From Isoetes taiwanensis (lineage: Eukaryota > Streptophyta > Lycopodiopsida > Isoetales > Isoetaceae): a stretch of DNA of 64,000 nt. The stretch covers positions 10,981,764-11,045,763 of the forward strand of contig JAJEKV010000044.1 in the NCBI GenBank assembly GCA_021234155.1, read 5' to 3'. Position 1 is the first letter of the stretch, and each line of letters begins with the position of its first letter. The notes under the pieces are model-generated. The model saw nothing but the letters and a program-made list of their open reading frames with translations. It searched no databases and was not told the origin of the DNA. This document shows, one piece after another, positions 11,939 to 22,860 of this stretch. The translations under genes were made by a program, and so were the position numbers.

Positions 11939-12580
11939 ATGAATGAGGGCATCACAGAATTCTGCAATGTTGCCTGCAATGAGAGCCAGGATTTTGAATA
12001 CTATAAGGTAAAGGACTCCCTTGATGATGAGGACTTGAAGGAACTGAAAGGACTATGCCTACCTTACATCAACACCAAGCTGAAGCAAAATGTAAAAAAT
12101 GAACCCTTTCTAGAATGTGCTCAGGCACTTCTCAAACATAAACTTGGATTTAGGATCCGGCGATAGTTGGTCCGGCAGCAAGCGCTTAATAAACTCCCTT
12201 GCGCCCATCAAACTGAGCTCCACACAATGAATAGGGAGTTCAAATTAGCATTTCAGAGAGCTAAAGATGGCAGTGATGTACCCTTACCCCGCTTTTTTGC
12301 TTTCAATAAGTATATATATTCTTAATTTCAATTTAAAGACACCCTAGAATCTTTCTTTACATGCAGTTCTAAGGTCACAAAAACCTCGCGAAGGAGGAGC
12401 AATACTAAAGCTACTTTGAGCAGTAAGAATAAGCACCATCGCCTTACTATGTCAACTTCAACATTAAATATACGGTCTGGGAGATCGGAAACAGATCGAC
12501 CGTCTGGTAGTGTGAAGAGGCGAAAGATTGCGACTCTTGGCAAGATCTTAAATCAGAGTCCTAGCTTCGACTTCTTCTAA
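11939..12580 (+). pseudogene. Broken coding remnant, unrecognised
   Basis: The frame 11939-12166 (75 codons) continues after its stop into amino-acid-like sequence (MNREFKLAFQRAKDGSDVPLPRFFAFNKYIYS near 12226-12325) and then a Ser/Lys/Arg-rich stretch to a stop at about 12580. Composition is protein-like, but stops break it and no domain is recognisable. It could be exons of an unknown gene or a retroelement frame. The sequence from 12581 to 12966 shows nothing else. Confidence 0.3.
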
Positions 12581-12966
12581 TAATCTTTTGTTTGATAGGA
12601 TTTTCAATGGAGGACCTTGCCATCAGTGGTAGAATCCCCTTCTTTGTCACTGAAGGATTGCAGACACAGGTTTCTTTGAGCTCCCGCCATAATGTTGGTG
12701 GTATGCTTAAGTAACCATATCTGAAAAGAAAAGGATTTATTCTTTTGGGATAATGCTAAAACAAGTTTCGGTAATAAGTACAAGATAGATCGGGATAATC
12801 CTCTCTAAGCTGCTCCAGATGATAAATCTCTGACTTTGTATACAAAAGATGTGCCAAAGGGCATGTTTTCCACACTAAGAAGTTGTCTATGCTTAATTCT
12901 TCTTCTTCTTCAATGAAGAAGGCAAGGAGAATGGACAAAAGGCCGACCCCTATTAATTCCTAGAAT

Positions 12967-13345
12967 TTGGGTTTGAAGGACCTAGAATGGATGAAGGAGG
13001 ATGGGATTCTCATTTCCAAAGAGCTCGATATGGAAATCTCAGAAGTGACAGAAAAATTGTTCAATACACGGATGTTCACATCCAATGTCTTGAAGAGTAT
13101 AAAGCACTCTATGGTTATCAAGAATTTGTTAAGAAAAGAGAAAAATCCTACTGGGGAGAAGAATGTCAGTGAAAAAATTAATCCAAGTGGTGATGAATGG
13201 AGGAGAGAACATGGCAGGCTTCCAGTTTTTGGACCTGAATGAGCAAGTCAGACTGATGCAGAGGGGCGCTCAAAAAATGGAAACACGGCCTCAATATCAT
13301 AATTTGGAAATTAGTCACAAGGTATTGCTGGATATAAATGACTGA
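12967..13345 (+). pseudogene. Overlapping short frames, unrecognised
   Basis: Three overlapping frames of 60-91 codons (12967-13242, 12987-13172, 13163-13345). The first reads as plausible protein (LEWMKEDGILISKELDMEIS... ending RLPVFGPE), and the third continues the sense after a probable frameshift. No family recognised. It sits just before the second copy of repeat family R. Confidence 0.25.
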
Positions 13346-13578
13346 AAGTGCGCACTGGTGATGAAGTCCTTCTTAATCACAGGAAGTCCAATGTAGCTCA
13401 CATGCTAGAGATTCTAAGCCTAATAGTACGTGAATGGTGAGTTGCTCAAGTTGAGCACGGAGGAGGATTTGAAGAGCAACAATGTGAGGTTCTAGGTTAT
13501 GGATAGATAGCACAGGTCTTGTAGACAGAGATGGAGGTCCTATAGAGGATGAAGGATCAGTATTGCAAACGGGAATGC

Positions 13579-14200
13579 AGAGTGCTGTCACCGGAGATGC
13601 CATCCCAGGAGTTTGCCAGCATCAGCCACTACCAGAGTAGTATTGCAGCAAGTGCCAGTTGCATGAGATAATATTATCTGTTTGTTTTGACGCCCAACTG
13701 CCCTTCTTGACCCACGAGTCGAGAAATTCCAAGTCCTTTATTTTTCGCTTTCTAAGAACTTTCTAAACTTGCTAGTGGACAAAGGCCTCAAGTCCTATGC
13801 TTTTCATTTACTGAGATCTTTCTCGACTGCTGGTCGAGAAACCCCCAAGTCCATGGTTTTTTGGTTCTAGATGTCGGTCGAAAAACCCCCTAAGTCCATG
13901 GTTTTTTTGTTCTAGATGTCTTTCTCAACTCACGAGTCAAGAAAGACCCTAAGTGCCTAAGTTCTCATTTTTTTCACTTATAAATGCCTTTCGTGACTGC
14001 AAGATGAGATTGGGCTTAGGTCCTCAATTTCTTAGTTGTAGCTGCCAAATCTTTAGCTAGTGTTTCAATTTGAGCTTTTATATTTCTAGATTAATACCAT
14101 TTTACAAGGAACAAAATTAGATTCTTATGCCAGTGTGTTAAATCATATTGATTTTTATGGTTATCTTATGTGTTATTTGGTGTGATGGCCTTTATCAACT
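13579..14200 (+). repeat. Repeat family R, copy 2
   Basis: Direct repeat of 10928-11500. It has the same lead sequence (GCAGAGTGCTGTCACCGGAG), the palindromic units (TTTCTCGACTGCTGGTCGAG near 13810, then more decayed ones to ~14010), and the conserved tail with ATTGATTTTTATGGTTAT. It lacks the KRN-TP-DKW frame. From 14200 to 14540 I see no gene. Confidence 0.65.
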
Positions 14201-14542
14201 CGCCCAGGATGTACTCATCCCTATGTTAAAAATCTCAGGAAAGCGGGTGCATCTATAGCGAATAAATCGCAGCCTTCCTCAAGTATTGAAATCTTGCTTC
14301 TAATCACAAAGTTCCTAGTTATAGCTAATAGAGCCCTAAAGATGAATGATTGCCTGCACCAAGCCCTTTGTAGAACGTCCCTCACAATCAATCCATCCTG
14401 CAGGCCTCAATAGAGCATGATGCGCTCACAATAGAAATTCATAAGTGTTATATTAGCACAAAATTGAAATAAAAAGGCAATAGTTAGAGCATCTTTCCTC
14501 ATGAACATTGTTGAAACTGCAGCTTTTACCACACTAAAAAAC

Positions 14543-15178
14543 TGTAACGTTCCTAACCGAACCGACTAGGCAAAACCGTCTAGACGTTTATGAGTAGCCG
14601 CTTCTACCCATTTATGCCGGTGTCTCTCAAAAACTGTAACGTTCCTAACCGACATGCCCTTAACCAACTGGGCAAAACCGTCTAGATGTTTATGAGTAGC
14701 CGCTTCTACCCATTTATGCCGGTGTCTTGGGAACGCCCCACAGGCACATTCAAGGATCAAATACTCGAGTGGCCTACCATGGGCCTGTTACAGTCTCTCC
14801 CACTAGAACTATGCTCGTCCTCGAGCATCCAAGGATCAAATGCTCGAGTGGCCTACCATGGGCCCGTTACAGTCTCTCCCACTAGAACTATGCTCGTCCT
14901 CGAGCATCCAAGGCTATACCAAGGCTATACCATGTCACAATGATTACTAAGTCTTTGCAAATTACCCATGCATATAGGCACTCATGGAGACTCGAACTCG
15001 AGACCTGCTCTGATACCAGCTGTGACGTTCCTAACCAACATGCCCGTAACCAACTGGACAAAACCGTCTAGACGTTTATGAGTAGTCGCTTCTACCCATT
15101 TATGTCAGTGTCTCGAGAATGCCCCACAGGCACATTCAAGGATCAAATACTCGAGCGGTCTACCATGGGCCCGTTACA
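14543..15178 (-). mobile_element. TRIM-like mini LTR retrotransposon
   Basis: Two direct copies of exactly 158 bp (14635-14792 and 15021-15178) begin TGTAACG/TGTGACG and end GTTACA. They flank about 228 bp with no coding capacity. Next to the right copy, the plus strand reads GCTCTGATACCA (15007-15018). On the minus strand this is TGGTATCAGAGC, the initiator-tRNA-Met primer binding site, 2 nt from the LTR, so the element is on the minus strand. A purine-rich tract (minus-strand AGTGGGAGAGACT) abuts the other LTR. A partial third LTR piece lies at 14543-14630, and a partial LTR end is duplicated inside (about 14831-14872). Size and structure fit TRIM elements, which are mobilised in trans. No target duplication was seen. 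Confidence 0.85.
15007..15018 (-). promoter_or_regulatory. Primer binding site for initiator tRNA-Met
   Basis: TGGTATCAGAGC on the minus strand, complementary to the 3' end of plant initiator tRNA-Met, 2 nt from the end of the 158-bp LTR at 15021. It fixes the orientation of the TRIM element. Confidence 0.85.
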
Positions 15179-15515
15179 GAACCAAATTCAGAAAAACCAA
15201 TGCATAGCTTCTCTAAGAGGCTACATATACAAGATTTGCTTTATTCTTAGAGAGGACGTATCCACAAAAGAGAACATTGCTTTATTCATATAGCTTCACT
15301 CTAAGAATACTACCAAGAATATAATGCTATCACGTACTGGCACCAAATCTTAATAGAAATGCAATAAGCTAATCTAACAATATCATTTTTTGGCATGAGC
15401 TTCAGAGGTTATAAGAAAACGCTTATTATTTAATGGTCTAGAATGAAAATTATACAATCAACGCCCAAGGGCTACAAACACTATCTTCTTATTTTGGCTT
15501 TAGTATTATATAGAG
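15179..15515. other. Left flank of the tandem duplication, no gene
   Basis: AT-rich sequence with no recognisable feature. It ends at the left breakpoint of duplicated copy A (AGA at 15516-15518). Confidence 0.5.
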
Positions 15516-15794
15516 AGAAAATACTTTGAAAGACAAATTTTGCACTCTCTATTATGCACATCCTCTGGTAATCTCTTGTTGGTGCACAAGACAAGGTTGA
15601 AAGATGCAAAAGCTGTAGACAAAAATTCTTTTCCAATGCATCCATAGACAATGTAGGTACCAGCTTGATGATGGCTTCTCACAAGGCAATTATTAATACA
15701 AGGATATCTTCCGATACATTATGCTATACACTAGATTTTTGCGGGAATAAAGATTTCTAACCAATGATGCTACCATGAAACTTGGCTATATAAC

Positions 15795-15905
15795 CAATTT
15801 TTGGGTTGCCCTAGGGGGGGAAACCCTCGCTCATGTGGTTTTTTGGCATATTCTAAGTATATGCTGTAATATGCCTAAAATATGCCAAAAACCACTCCAA
15901 ACTGG
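15795..15905. repeat. TTGCCCCTAGGGGGGCAA-type palindromic repeat, copy 1
   Basis: A short family with the series TTGGGTTGCCCTAGGGGGG, then TTTTTGGCATATTC, then a TATGC palindrome region ending ATATGCCAAAAAC. Other copies lie at 16141-16245 (inside the 6.0-kb element), 36784-36895 (copy B) and 51858-51945. Each is rich in inverted repeats. Confidence 0.6.
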
Positions 15906-16420
15906 CTGCTGCCAGTAAAGTGTCGGTCACCTGTGTATTATGGCCAAAGAAGAGGTAAAGCCGGGGAAGAACATGCCACAACATGGAAAGAAACGTCAAA
16001 TTGGTCAATCCAAGCAGGAAGAAGCACCTCCCCTACATGGTTTCAAAGAATAGAGAATAGGGCAAAAGCGTGCTATGGTATGCCACTTTTGGAACCCTCA
16101 AAAGTACCTACACTGGGTACTTTTAAACCTAGTACTTTCTGTTTTTGGGTTGCCCCTAGGGGGGCAATCCCTTGTTTATGTGGGTTTTTGGCATATTCAT
16201 GGTATATGCTAACATATGCCTAGAATATGCCAAAAACTGCTAAAAACCTGCTGTAAGCTGTAAATGCTAGGTCGTCCCTGTTGCCAGGCGGCTGCTGTGC
16301 ATACCGGCTAACTGGAAGTTTGGATGCATGGAGGCCATCGGCATGAGAGAAATGAGTCGAAAAGCGGGAGCCGACGTGAGGATGGAGATTCTACCTCTCC
16401 CTGGTTCCACACTGCATTAA

Positions 16421-16885
16421 GTGTCGCTCAAGAAAGATCGACTTGCTAATTTACTGCTTGCATTCGAGATTTACTGTGCAGGGGTTGATTTTATCACGTC
16501 GATTTTATCACGAGCCCATTTGCTGGAAAAGGTAGCGGATCAGAAACAGAGCAGCATCAGATACAAGCCTCTGATTCGTTACATTTTCAGCAGCTTCATG
16601 GTTATTGCTCATCTGATTTCCTTTGCTGCATATTTGGGCTTTAAAATCAGTCAGTATAGCAGAGAGTACAGAGAAGTTCTTGGAGCGCCATGGGTGATCG
16701 TCATATTGTTATGCGAATGTGGGTATTTTTTGAGCAGTTTGATGTATTGCGTTGAGTTTCTGATACCGCCATGGTTGAATAGCAAGCCTCCTTTTCCTCT
16801 AAGGATTATCCTCCACATCGGTATAAATTGCTGGTTCTCGATGATGCTGCTGATGGGGAGCTTAAAGTTTTCTGTTAGTCCTTGA
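16421..16885 (+). CDS. Unknown 154-residue membrane-type ORF
   Basis: Starts MSLKKDRLANLLL. After a short basic N-terminal part it has about three hydrophobic segments that could span a membrane (around residues 50-75, 87-115 and 125-150), with a CECGYF motif in the middle one. No family recognised. It lies inside the 6.0-kb TIR element, so it may be a captured exon or a fragment of the element's own gene. There are no introns within it and no clear neighbour in the same frame. Whether it is expressed cannot be judged. Confidence 0.35.
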   Translation: MSLKKDRLANLLLAFEIYCAGVDFITSILSRAHLLEKVADQKQSSIRYKPLIRYIFSSFMVIAHLISFAAYLGFKISQYSREYREVLGAPWVIVILLCECGYFLSSLMYCVEFLIPPWLNSKPPFPLRIILHIGINCWFSMMLLMGSLKFSVSP

Positions 16886-17144
16886 AGGTGGAGACTGGAG
16901 GAACTCAGATTGATTATCTTAAAAGGATCAAGGTATGATCTCCATTCATTTCTCTAGAATATAGAATTTCATGACCTTCCAGAGGATTTTATAACCTGCT
17001 CTATGGGTTTTTGTCTCTGCTCCTTTTTCTTCTGGATTTTTCCCCCCCTTTTTTTTTCCCGCATGTGTCCTGTTCCTTAAGTTTTTGAAACATTTCTTTT
17101 GCTTTTGCTTTTGCTTGTAATAGTGTATAGGGAATGGTCGTGCT

Positions 17145-17289
17145 CTCTCCATTTTCTGATTCCATTGGCACCTATCTATGTAGAAGCTGTATCTATGATG
17201 TATACTACACGATTACACTCTCCATTTTCTGATTCCATTGGCATCTATCTATGTAGAAGCTGTATCTATGATGTATACTACGCGATTAC
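17145..17289. repeat. 73-bp tandem duplication
   Basis: CTCTCCATTTTCTGATTCCA begins at 17145 and at 17218, and each copy runs to TACTACACGATTACA or a one-base variant. A second small duplication (AAGCATGTTCTTCTTGTGGA) follows near 17338 and 17363. Confidence 0.85.
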
Positions 17290-17904
17290 AGTCTCAGACT
17301 AGAAAAAGTTCCTAACATACAGATCTGGACTTACTTAAGCATGTTCTTCTTGTGGATTGATTAAGCATGTTCTTCTTGTGGATTGACGAGACATAATTTA
17401 CCATCATTCTTCAACGTCAAACACACACTCTTCCAACATTCTTCTCGGATATTATGTTCAAAGCAGTACATTGAAGAACTTGAAACTGTAAGCTTCATAC
17501 TAAGCTATGTTCTTGTGTCTATTCTACTTCTGTTATTTTATGATAAATATGCAGGTTATGGAAGTTCTCAATGTACTTAGATGTGCTTCTGTTTGTCTGT
17601 TTTGTTTTCTGAAGTAGCTTGGTCCACAGATTATGTATTTTTATCCAGCCTGAGCATTTGAGTATGTAGCGCTCTGCCTCCACCCTGCACAAGCCTACTG
17701 ATGCTGCAAATGCAGCCAGTAGAGATGTTGCAAATTGTAGGTAGAGTTGCCATTGCGCCACTGCATTATCTTTCCATTTCTTCTCTGCAAAAGCATGCAC
17801 TTCCCTAGCCTGGCCAATGTCTTTCAGTGCTGAATTAAGCTCAAAAATATCTTCATTAGTGAAAATTTTCTCTGATGTACAGATGTTAGAGTTATTTTTT
17901 TTAC

Positions 17905-19063
17905 TCCGAGGCAGTTATCTCCACTAGCTACCACACTCTTCGTGACTCTAGATGGCATTGTACAAGAGATTCTCAACTTTCTTTAAATCTGCAAAAAGCA
18001 TCTGTTGAAGGTTTATATTCTTATATTTCTCCTACAGAATCAAATGATCTATCCTGGTTTATCTACCAAAAACATGAACTCTAAGCCCTGTGATTGGAGA
18101 GGGCTTGAACCTCGGGAAGAGCATCTCAAAGCAAAACTAGAGGTATTATTTTGATCTTACAACAGAGATTTTTTTTTTAGACTGAAAAACCGTCCTGAAA
18201 AAAAAAGGAGATCTGTCATTACAGGAGGCCATAGTTCTAATACAAAACCAACGGCAAAATTTGGATTGGTTTAGAATCTGAGCAGCGCATTGGAGACATC
18301 TAAAGCTACATGGAAGATTGTGGTTGGCACCACACTATTAGGAGCTTTGGCAATCATGGGGATACAGTTGAAGTTGTAAATCAGATCCTTTCCATTTTAG
18401 AAGTAAGCAGGATCTAGCTTAAATTTTCTTTTTGCTCTTTTTATTTCACCAGCAAAAATCCTTTCTCCACTAGTAGAGTGACAGGCTATGTATTGTTTTT
18501 TCCCTCAAACTGGATAAATGCCGCCTTTCTGTCATGTTGTGGCCGCCTGGATAGTTTTATATTTCTTGTTAAAAAAAATCCTTCTTTCATCAACTGGCCA
18601 AATGGGCTCATTCATCAAAACAAACCATGATGATAGTAGAAACTGACATGCCTTCATGACTGTCTTCCACAACTCTGTGCTGACATTTATTGATTTTTTA
18701 GGCCCATAACGTGCATATGTATCTTAATGGCCATGATCATTGCTTGGAATACATGAAACGTGACGACAAGGTATGATTTTTATTTTCTTTTTTCCTTTCT
18801 CGTGAAATTTGTCCCATCTTTTTTCTGCATCTTTATCTGTACTGCTTACAATCGCTAGCCTAATGCTTTAAATATTGGTTTGCTTCTTTTTGCAGCAAGT
18901 TCCACTTTGTGACAAGTGGTGGAGGTTCTAAAGCCTGGAAAGGCATAGCCCCTAATGCCAATGACAATGGTCTCTAGTTTTATTATGATGCCAAGGCTTC
19001 ATCTCTATTTCTGTTAGTCCGCGCAAATTGCACCTAATTTTCTATGACGTAAACCACTGGTAG
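17905..19063 (+). pseudogene. Purple acid phosphatase fragment with introns
   Basis: Exon-like blocks match the C-terminal half of small plant purple acid phosphatases (PAP17/PAP3 type, metallophosphoesterases). Block 1, about 17908-17995, has LRDSRWHC. Block 2, 18038-18142, has DWRGLEPREEHL. Block 3, 18275-18402, reads ETSKATWKIVVG and then, after a 1-nt loss, HHTIRSFGNHGDT. Block 4, 18702-18770, has the metal-ligand motif NGHDHCLEY. Block 5, 18896-19063, has HFVTSGGGSKAWKG and then FYDVNHW and stop. Introns with GT-AG ends remain between the last four blocks. At least two frameshifts and one internal TAG (about 18976) break it, and the N-terminal half is missing. Retained introns mean it was captured as DNA, not as a processed mRNA copy. 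Confidence 0.85.
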
Positions 19064-19836
19064 GGCGAAATTTCTGGTAATTACCGTGTAAGTTTCATAC
19101 AGGTAATCTTGGTTCTTGATCTTCAGGCGGCGCCGCCACGGCACCGCTAAACATTCTCTTCTGCCAGTGCTCTGCTCCGCGATTCTGCTTGGTTATTTGG
19201 CTATTTGGCTGTCTCTGCTTGGTTATTTGGTGATTCTGCTCGGCAAAGACAATAATGAGCTTCTAACTATTCTCTAGCGCCGCCATAGCCATAGCCGTTC
19301 TCTAAGCTTAGCCATAGCCGGATCTGTCAAAGCCATAGCCGGATCTGTCAAAGCTTAGCTCAAAGCCAGATTTGTCAAAAATTATTCTAGAATAGAACAA
19401 AAAACAGACGCAACGGAATAATGGGCCTGCTAAATGAAAGATCTGTGAAGCACACAGCCGGATATGAAGAAATAAAGCGGAAAAAGGGCTAAAAGCCTCT
19501 GCTACAAGCTCTATAGAACAGAGATGCCTGGACGTTGGATAATTCTGCAGCACGGAAAGCATGCCAGGGGCAAGATCTTCGCATTTGAATGATGAAGAAA
19601 CTGAAAACACGACACAGAGCCGTGATCCATGGGCGATCAAGCCGGAAATGGAGGTCCTGATGCATGGATTTTCGTTGAAATTTTTCCTTCCGGCTATGGC
19701 GGTCCCCCGCCCTCCATCCCATTCAAATATGAGCTTATAAGTAGGGCAAGTGAACTGATGAACAGAGAACAGAGATGAACTGAAGAACAGAGAAGGGGAA
19801 ACGGAGAGCATGGACGAAATTTCGCCCTACCGTGGT
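19053..19836. mobile_element. MITE-like element with ~21-bp terminal inverted repeats
   Basis: ACCACTGGTAGGGCGAAATT (19053 on) is matched inverted at the right end by GAAATTTCGCCCTACCGTGG (19816-19835), with one base difference. GC-rich segments near both ends (GGCGGCGCCGCC at about 19129; GGCGGCGCCGCT at about 19890, just outside) suggest the true element may be somewhat longer. Short internal repeats of AAAGCCATAGCCGGATCTGT occur near 19320-19350. No transposase. It starts within the last codons of the phosphatase fragment. Confidence 0.6.
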
Positions 19837-22055
19837 CCACGTGCGGGAACCCACGGCCAGTCGAGGGTTTCCGGCGGGAAACCGGCTGGCGGCGGCGCCG
19901 CTCGGGGCTCCCTAGCACATAAATGGACGCATCATCCATAGGATACACTTATCTGCCTAAGTATCAAGCATTGCTTACCTTCATACATGGAAAATGCTAT
20001 CTAGAAAGGTGCTATCTAAAGCATCTTGCAAAACTATTTGCATCTAGAAATGCTTTAAGATTATTTTGGTGCTTCCCATCACCATTATCACCATTTTTAC
20101 CTCACGACCATTGTACATATTTTTTTTTTCATGTAGCAATGTTGAGTATATCATATGTGTATTGTAGAATGATCTTGTTTAGTGTTCAACACAATGAGTG
20201 GTGTAAACGCGAAAATGAATGGTCTAGCGTTATGGTGCATGGCAAGAAACAAGTAGTGAGTCCATTCAACATTTACTTTGAGTGCTTCAATTTGGAATGT
20301 ACAAAATGGATGGTATACTTAGTTTAAACCATGAAAGTTTCTTTAAGATCCCAAAGTTCATGATTGCTTTTTTTCCTAATAGTGAACATGACATTGCCTA
20401 AATATGGCCCACTATGTGCAAATTCTACATGACTAAATATTCAGATGCCCCACTACATTATTAAATATGCCCCACTCATGCAGATTGCATAAACATTTCC
20501 CACGATATGCAAATTCGTGAAAGCCTCCAAAAGTTCATCATCCCCAAAAAAAAAAAAAAAAAAAGGGGGGGAGAAAAGAAAAAACCCAACTTTTATCTAA
20601 GCAAAGCATATGAATTGCCCTCTCCGTTTTAATTTCGAAGGAAAAACAATGGCCCATGTTATGTGGATGCCAATGTTGACCCTCGGGAATGTTAACAAAA
20701 AGGCAATGTTCAATTGTGCATATATAAATAAATATTCACTTGACTGCCTAAATATAAGTAGTGAATCCATTTAATCTTTTACCTTATATGGGCTATAAGC
20801 TATTTATTAAAACATGAAGTATCTTATTGTCGGGCCTATTCTATCTTATCTTATCTATCTAGGCCATTAAAAGCCAACGACTACAAGCTAATAAATGATT
20901 GATTAAAATATATCCTCAGATATGTGATTAGTGATGGATGCCCGACAAGCCTTTTAGTAACGACACTGGAAAAATACTTTGTTATCTCATTGATTAAAAT
21001 AGGAAAAAAAGATATATTGGGTAAAAATTTATGTGGACAACCAAGACACAAGCAGCATCGACGGCTGCATACACGTTGTCTGGTACATCTCGAATCCATA
21101 TTAGGTCCAAAGCATCCATAACGAGATTTTCTGCGGTGTCCTGCCCTTGGGTCTTGGTAGCGAGCTTGTTTTGTTTATCTTTTCTAATTTCTTGATTTTT
21201 GTATTTGCAGTTTGTATGCCTGCAGATTTCTTGTGTGCACGTATGGGAATAAAACAAGTATTCTTCCTCCGATCTTATCTCTGACTCTAAAATATATATT
21301 TTTGTATATTGTAGGGAATGGTATTTGCAAGAAATGGCTCCTCGACTTTATAGTCTCCAAAATCTAGCACGAATGTATGCTATGAGTTTTGGATTGGTCT
21401 ATTTTGACGCCTGCGTGACCAAGGGTAATAAACCAGGAATTTTAAAGTGGATTTATGAGGAATTACCAAAGGTTATAAAGCTATATTTTGGAAGCTATAC
21501 GTTTTGATATGGAATAGAATAGAATAGAATAGTTTTTTTAACGTCCACGGAGACCAATGATATAGCTGTAGAACCAATGATGTTTTACTAAAGCAAAGTT
21601 CTTTCACCATGTACATTGCAAACAAAGCAAAGGAAATTAGAACGTCCAAATTCCAATTCTTATATCCTTATTTCTTGCTCCCTTACAATATATAAGCGAT
21701 CAAAAGAGACAAATCAGATGCAAAAAACAAATCAGCATTCAAGTTCAATCTTAAAGAACAATCAAATAAAAAACATGAAAATAAATGCCGAAACAGAAAT
21801 CATAAAAACACACTTTCGCGTCATCGAAGGGCAACCCCTCGTGCGCAGCACCTTGTTTCTTTCCATTAAAATCAGTCGAAATTTTTTGAATTGAATGCCA
21901 ATAACATGCCAATCTATAGTACTAAAGGATAACAATACTATTAGAGGCTAAAATAAATGAGTTCTCTCAAACTTATTTTTATTGCGGTATATGCAAGTTC
22001 CCAGTACCTAGTGCTTGGTACTTTTCTCGGTAGTTTCGCACTCCCTAAAAAGTAC
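19837..22055. other. Interior of the 6.0-kb element, no gene recognised
   Basis: AT-rich. It holds an A/G homopolymer run (about 20546-20568) and a short GAATA repeat (about 21506-21530). Frames of 60-134 codons show no recognisable product. Confidence 0.45.
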
Positions 22056-22245
22056 TTTAGATGGTACACCCTAGCATGCTTTCACCCAATAAGATACTGC
22101 TGAGAGAGATGAGAAAATGCCGATGAGACGTTGATGAAGAACCTCGCCTAAAATAGCGATCTTCCAACCAGAGAAATCATGCAATGCATGCATGGCATGC
22201 GAGACATGCATGCTCGCCCTCTCTAGAAGCTCAATCCAATGGTTA

Positions 22246-22860
22246 AAAAGGTCCTATGTCCTCAATTTCTTCGTTGTAGCTGCCTTTCTCAACGTGCGAG
22301 TTGAGAAGTGATCCTCCAGCCAATGTTTCGTTCTAAGCTTCCACATTTCTAGAATCTATACCATTTTATAAAGTGGCACAAAATAAGATTCTTTTGCTGC
22401 TATGTTAAATGGTATTGATTTTCATGGTTATTTCAGTGTTACTTGGTGCGATGGCCTTTCTCGACTCGATAAGTGTGTTTCAAGCTCAATTTATTTATTC
22501 GTTCACTTTGTAGCATCACTCAACTTAGTTTCAATGTCTTCAGTCCCGTATCTTGACCAGATAATACATGCTCTGCAGCAATAGAAGGCATTGGGTTGTC
22601 TGCAACGCCTTAAAAGAAACAAGACTCCTGACAAATAGAAGGCTTTAGAGAGGTTGTGCAAATTATATCCTTATAGAGAGCTATCAGGACAATCACCAGA
22701 TGATGAAGATGAAAGAATCTGTATCAGATGTATCATCAAAGGCCTAAGGCTAGTTATTTTATCACAAATTTGGCTGAATAGGGTGAAACAATGTTTAGTG
22801 TCAGGCGGTTACAACAAGTCTCATTGTCAAGTCCAAAATGAAGGTATACATTTTGTGTAA
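22246..22860 (+). repeat. Repeat family R, copy 3 (in copy A)
   Basis: One or two palindromic units, the conserved ~180-bp segment (GGTATTGATTTTCATGGTTA near 22411) and the KRN-TP-DKW-like frame (22580-22860), here broken by a TAG where copy B still reads through. The partner in copy B is 37205-37823. Confidence 0.65.

Larger units (their letters stand above)
16060..22087. mobile_element. 6.0-kb TIR element carrying host gene fragments
   Basis: Present in copy A and absent from copy B (empty site at 37043-37046). Both sides carry AATA as a candidate 4-bp target duplication (16056-16059 and 22088-22091). The ends are imperfect inverted repeats, GGGCAAAAGCGTGCTA... and, reverse-complemented, GGGTGAAAGCATGCTA.... 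Inside are a 154-codon membrane-protein-like ORF, purple acid phosphatase exons and a smaller MITE, but no transposase that I can recognise. This is the pattern of a non-autonomous element that captured genes (Pack-type). The superfamily is unassigned. Confidence 0.7.

Noticed and set aside
15007-15018. A real tRNA gene near GCTCTGATACCA
   Set aside because: Only the 12-nt primer site matches. No cloverleaf or A/B boxes surround it.
14543-15178. Cassandra-type TRIM
   Set aside because: No 5S rRNA-like segment is visible in the 158-bp LTR.
19308-19811. 167-codon minus-strand frame
   Set aside because: It fills the inside of the MITE-like element, overlaps two other frames, and shows no family.
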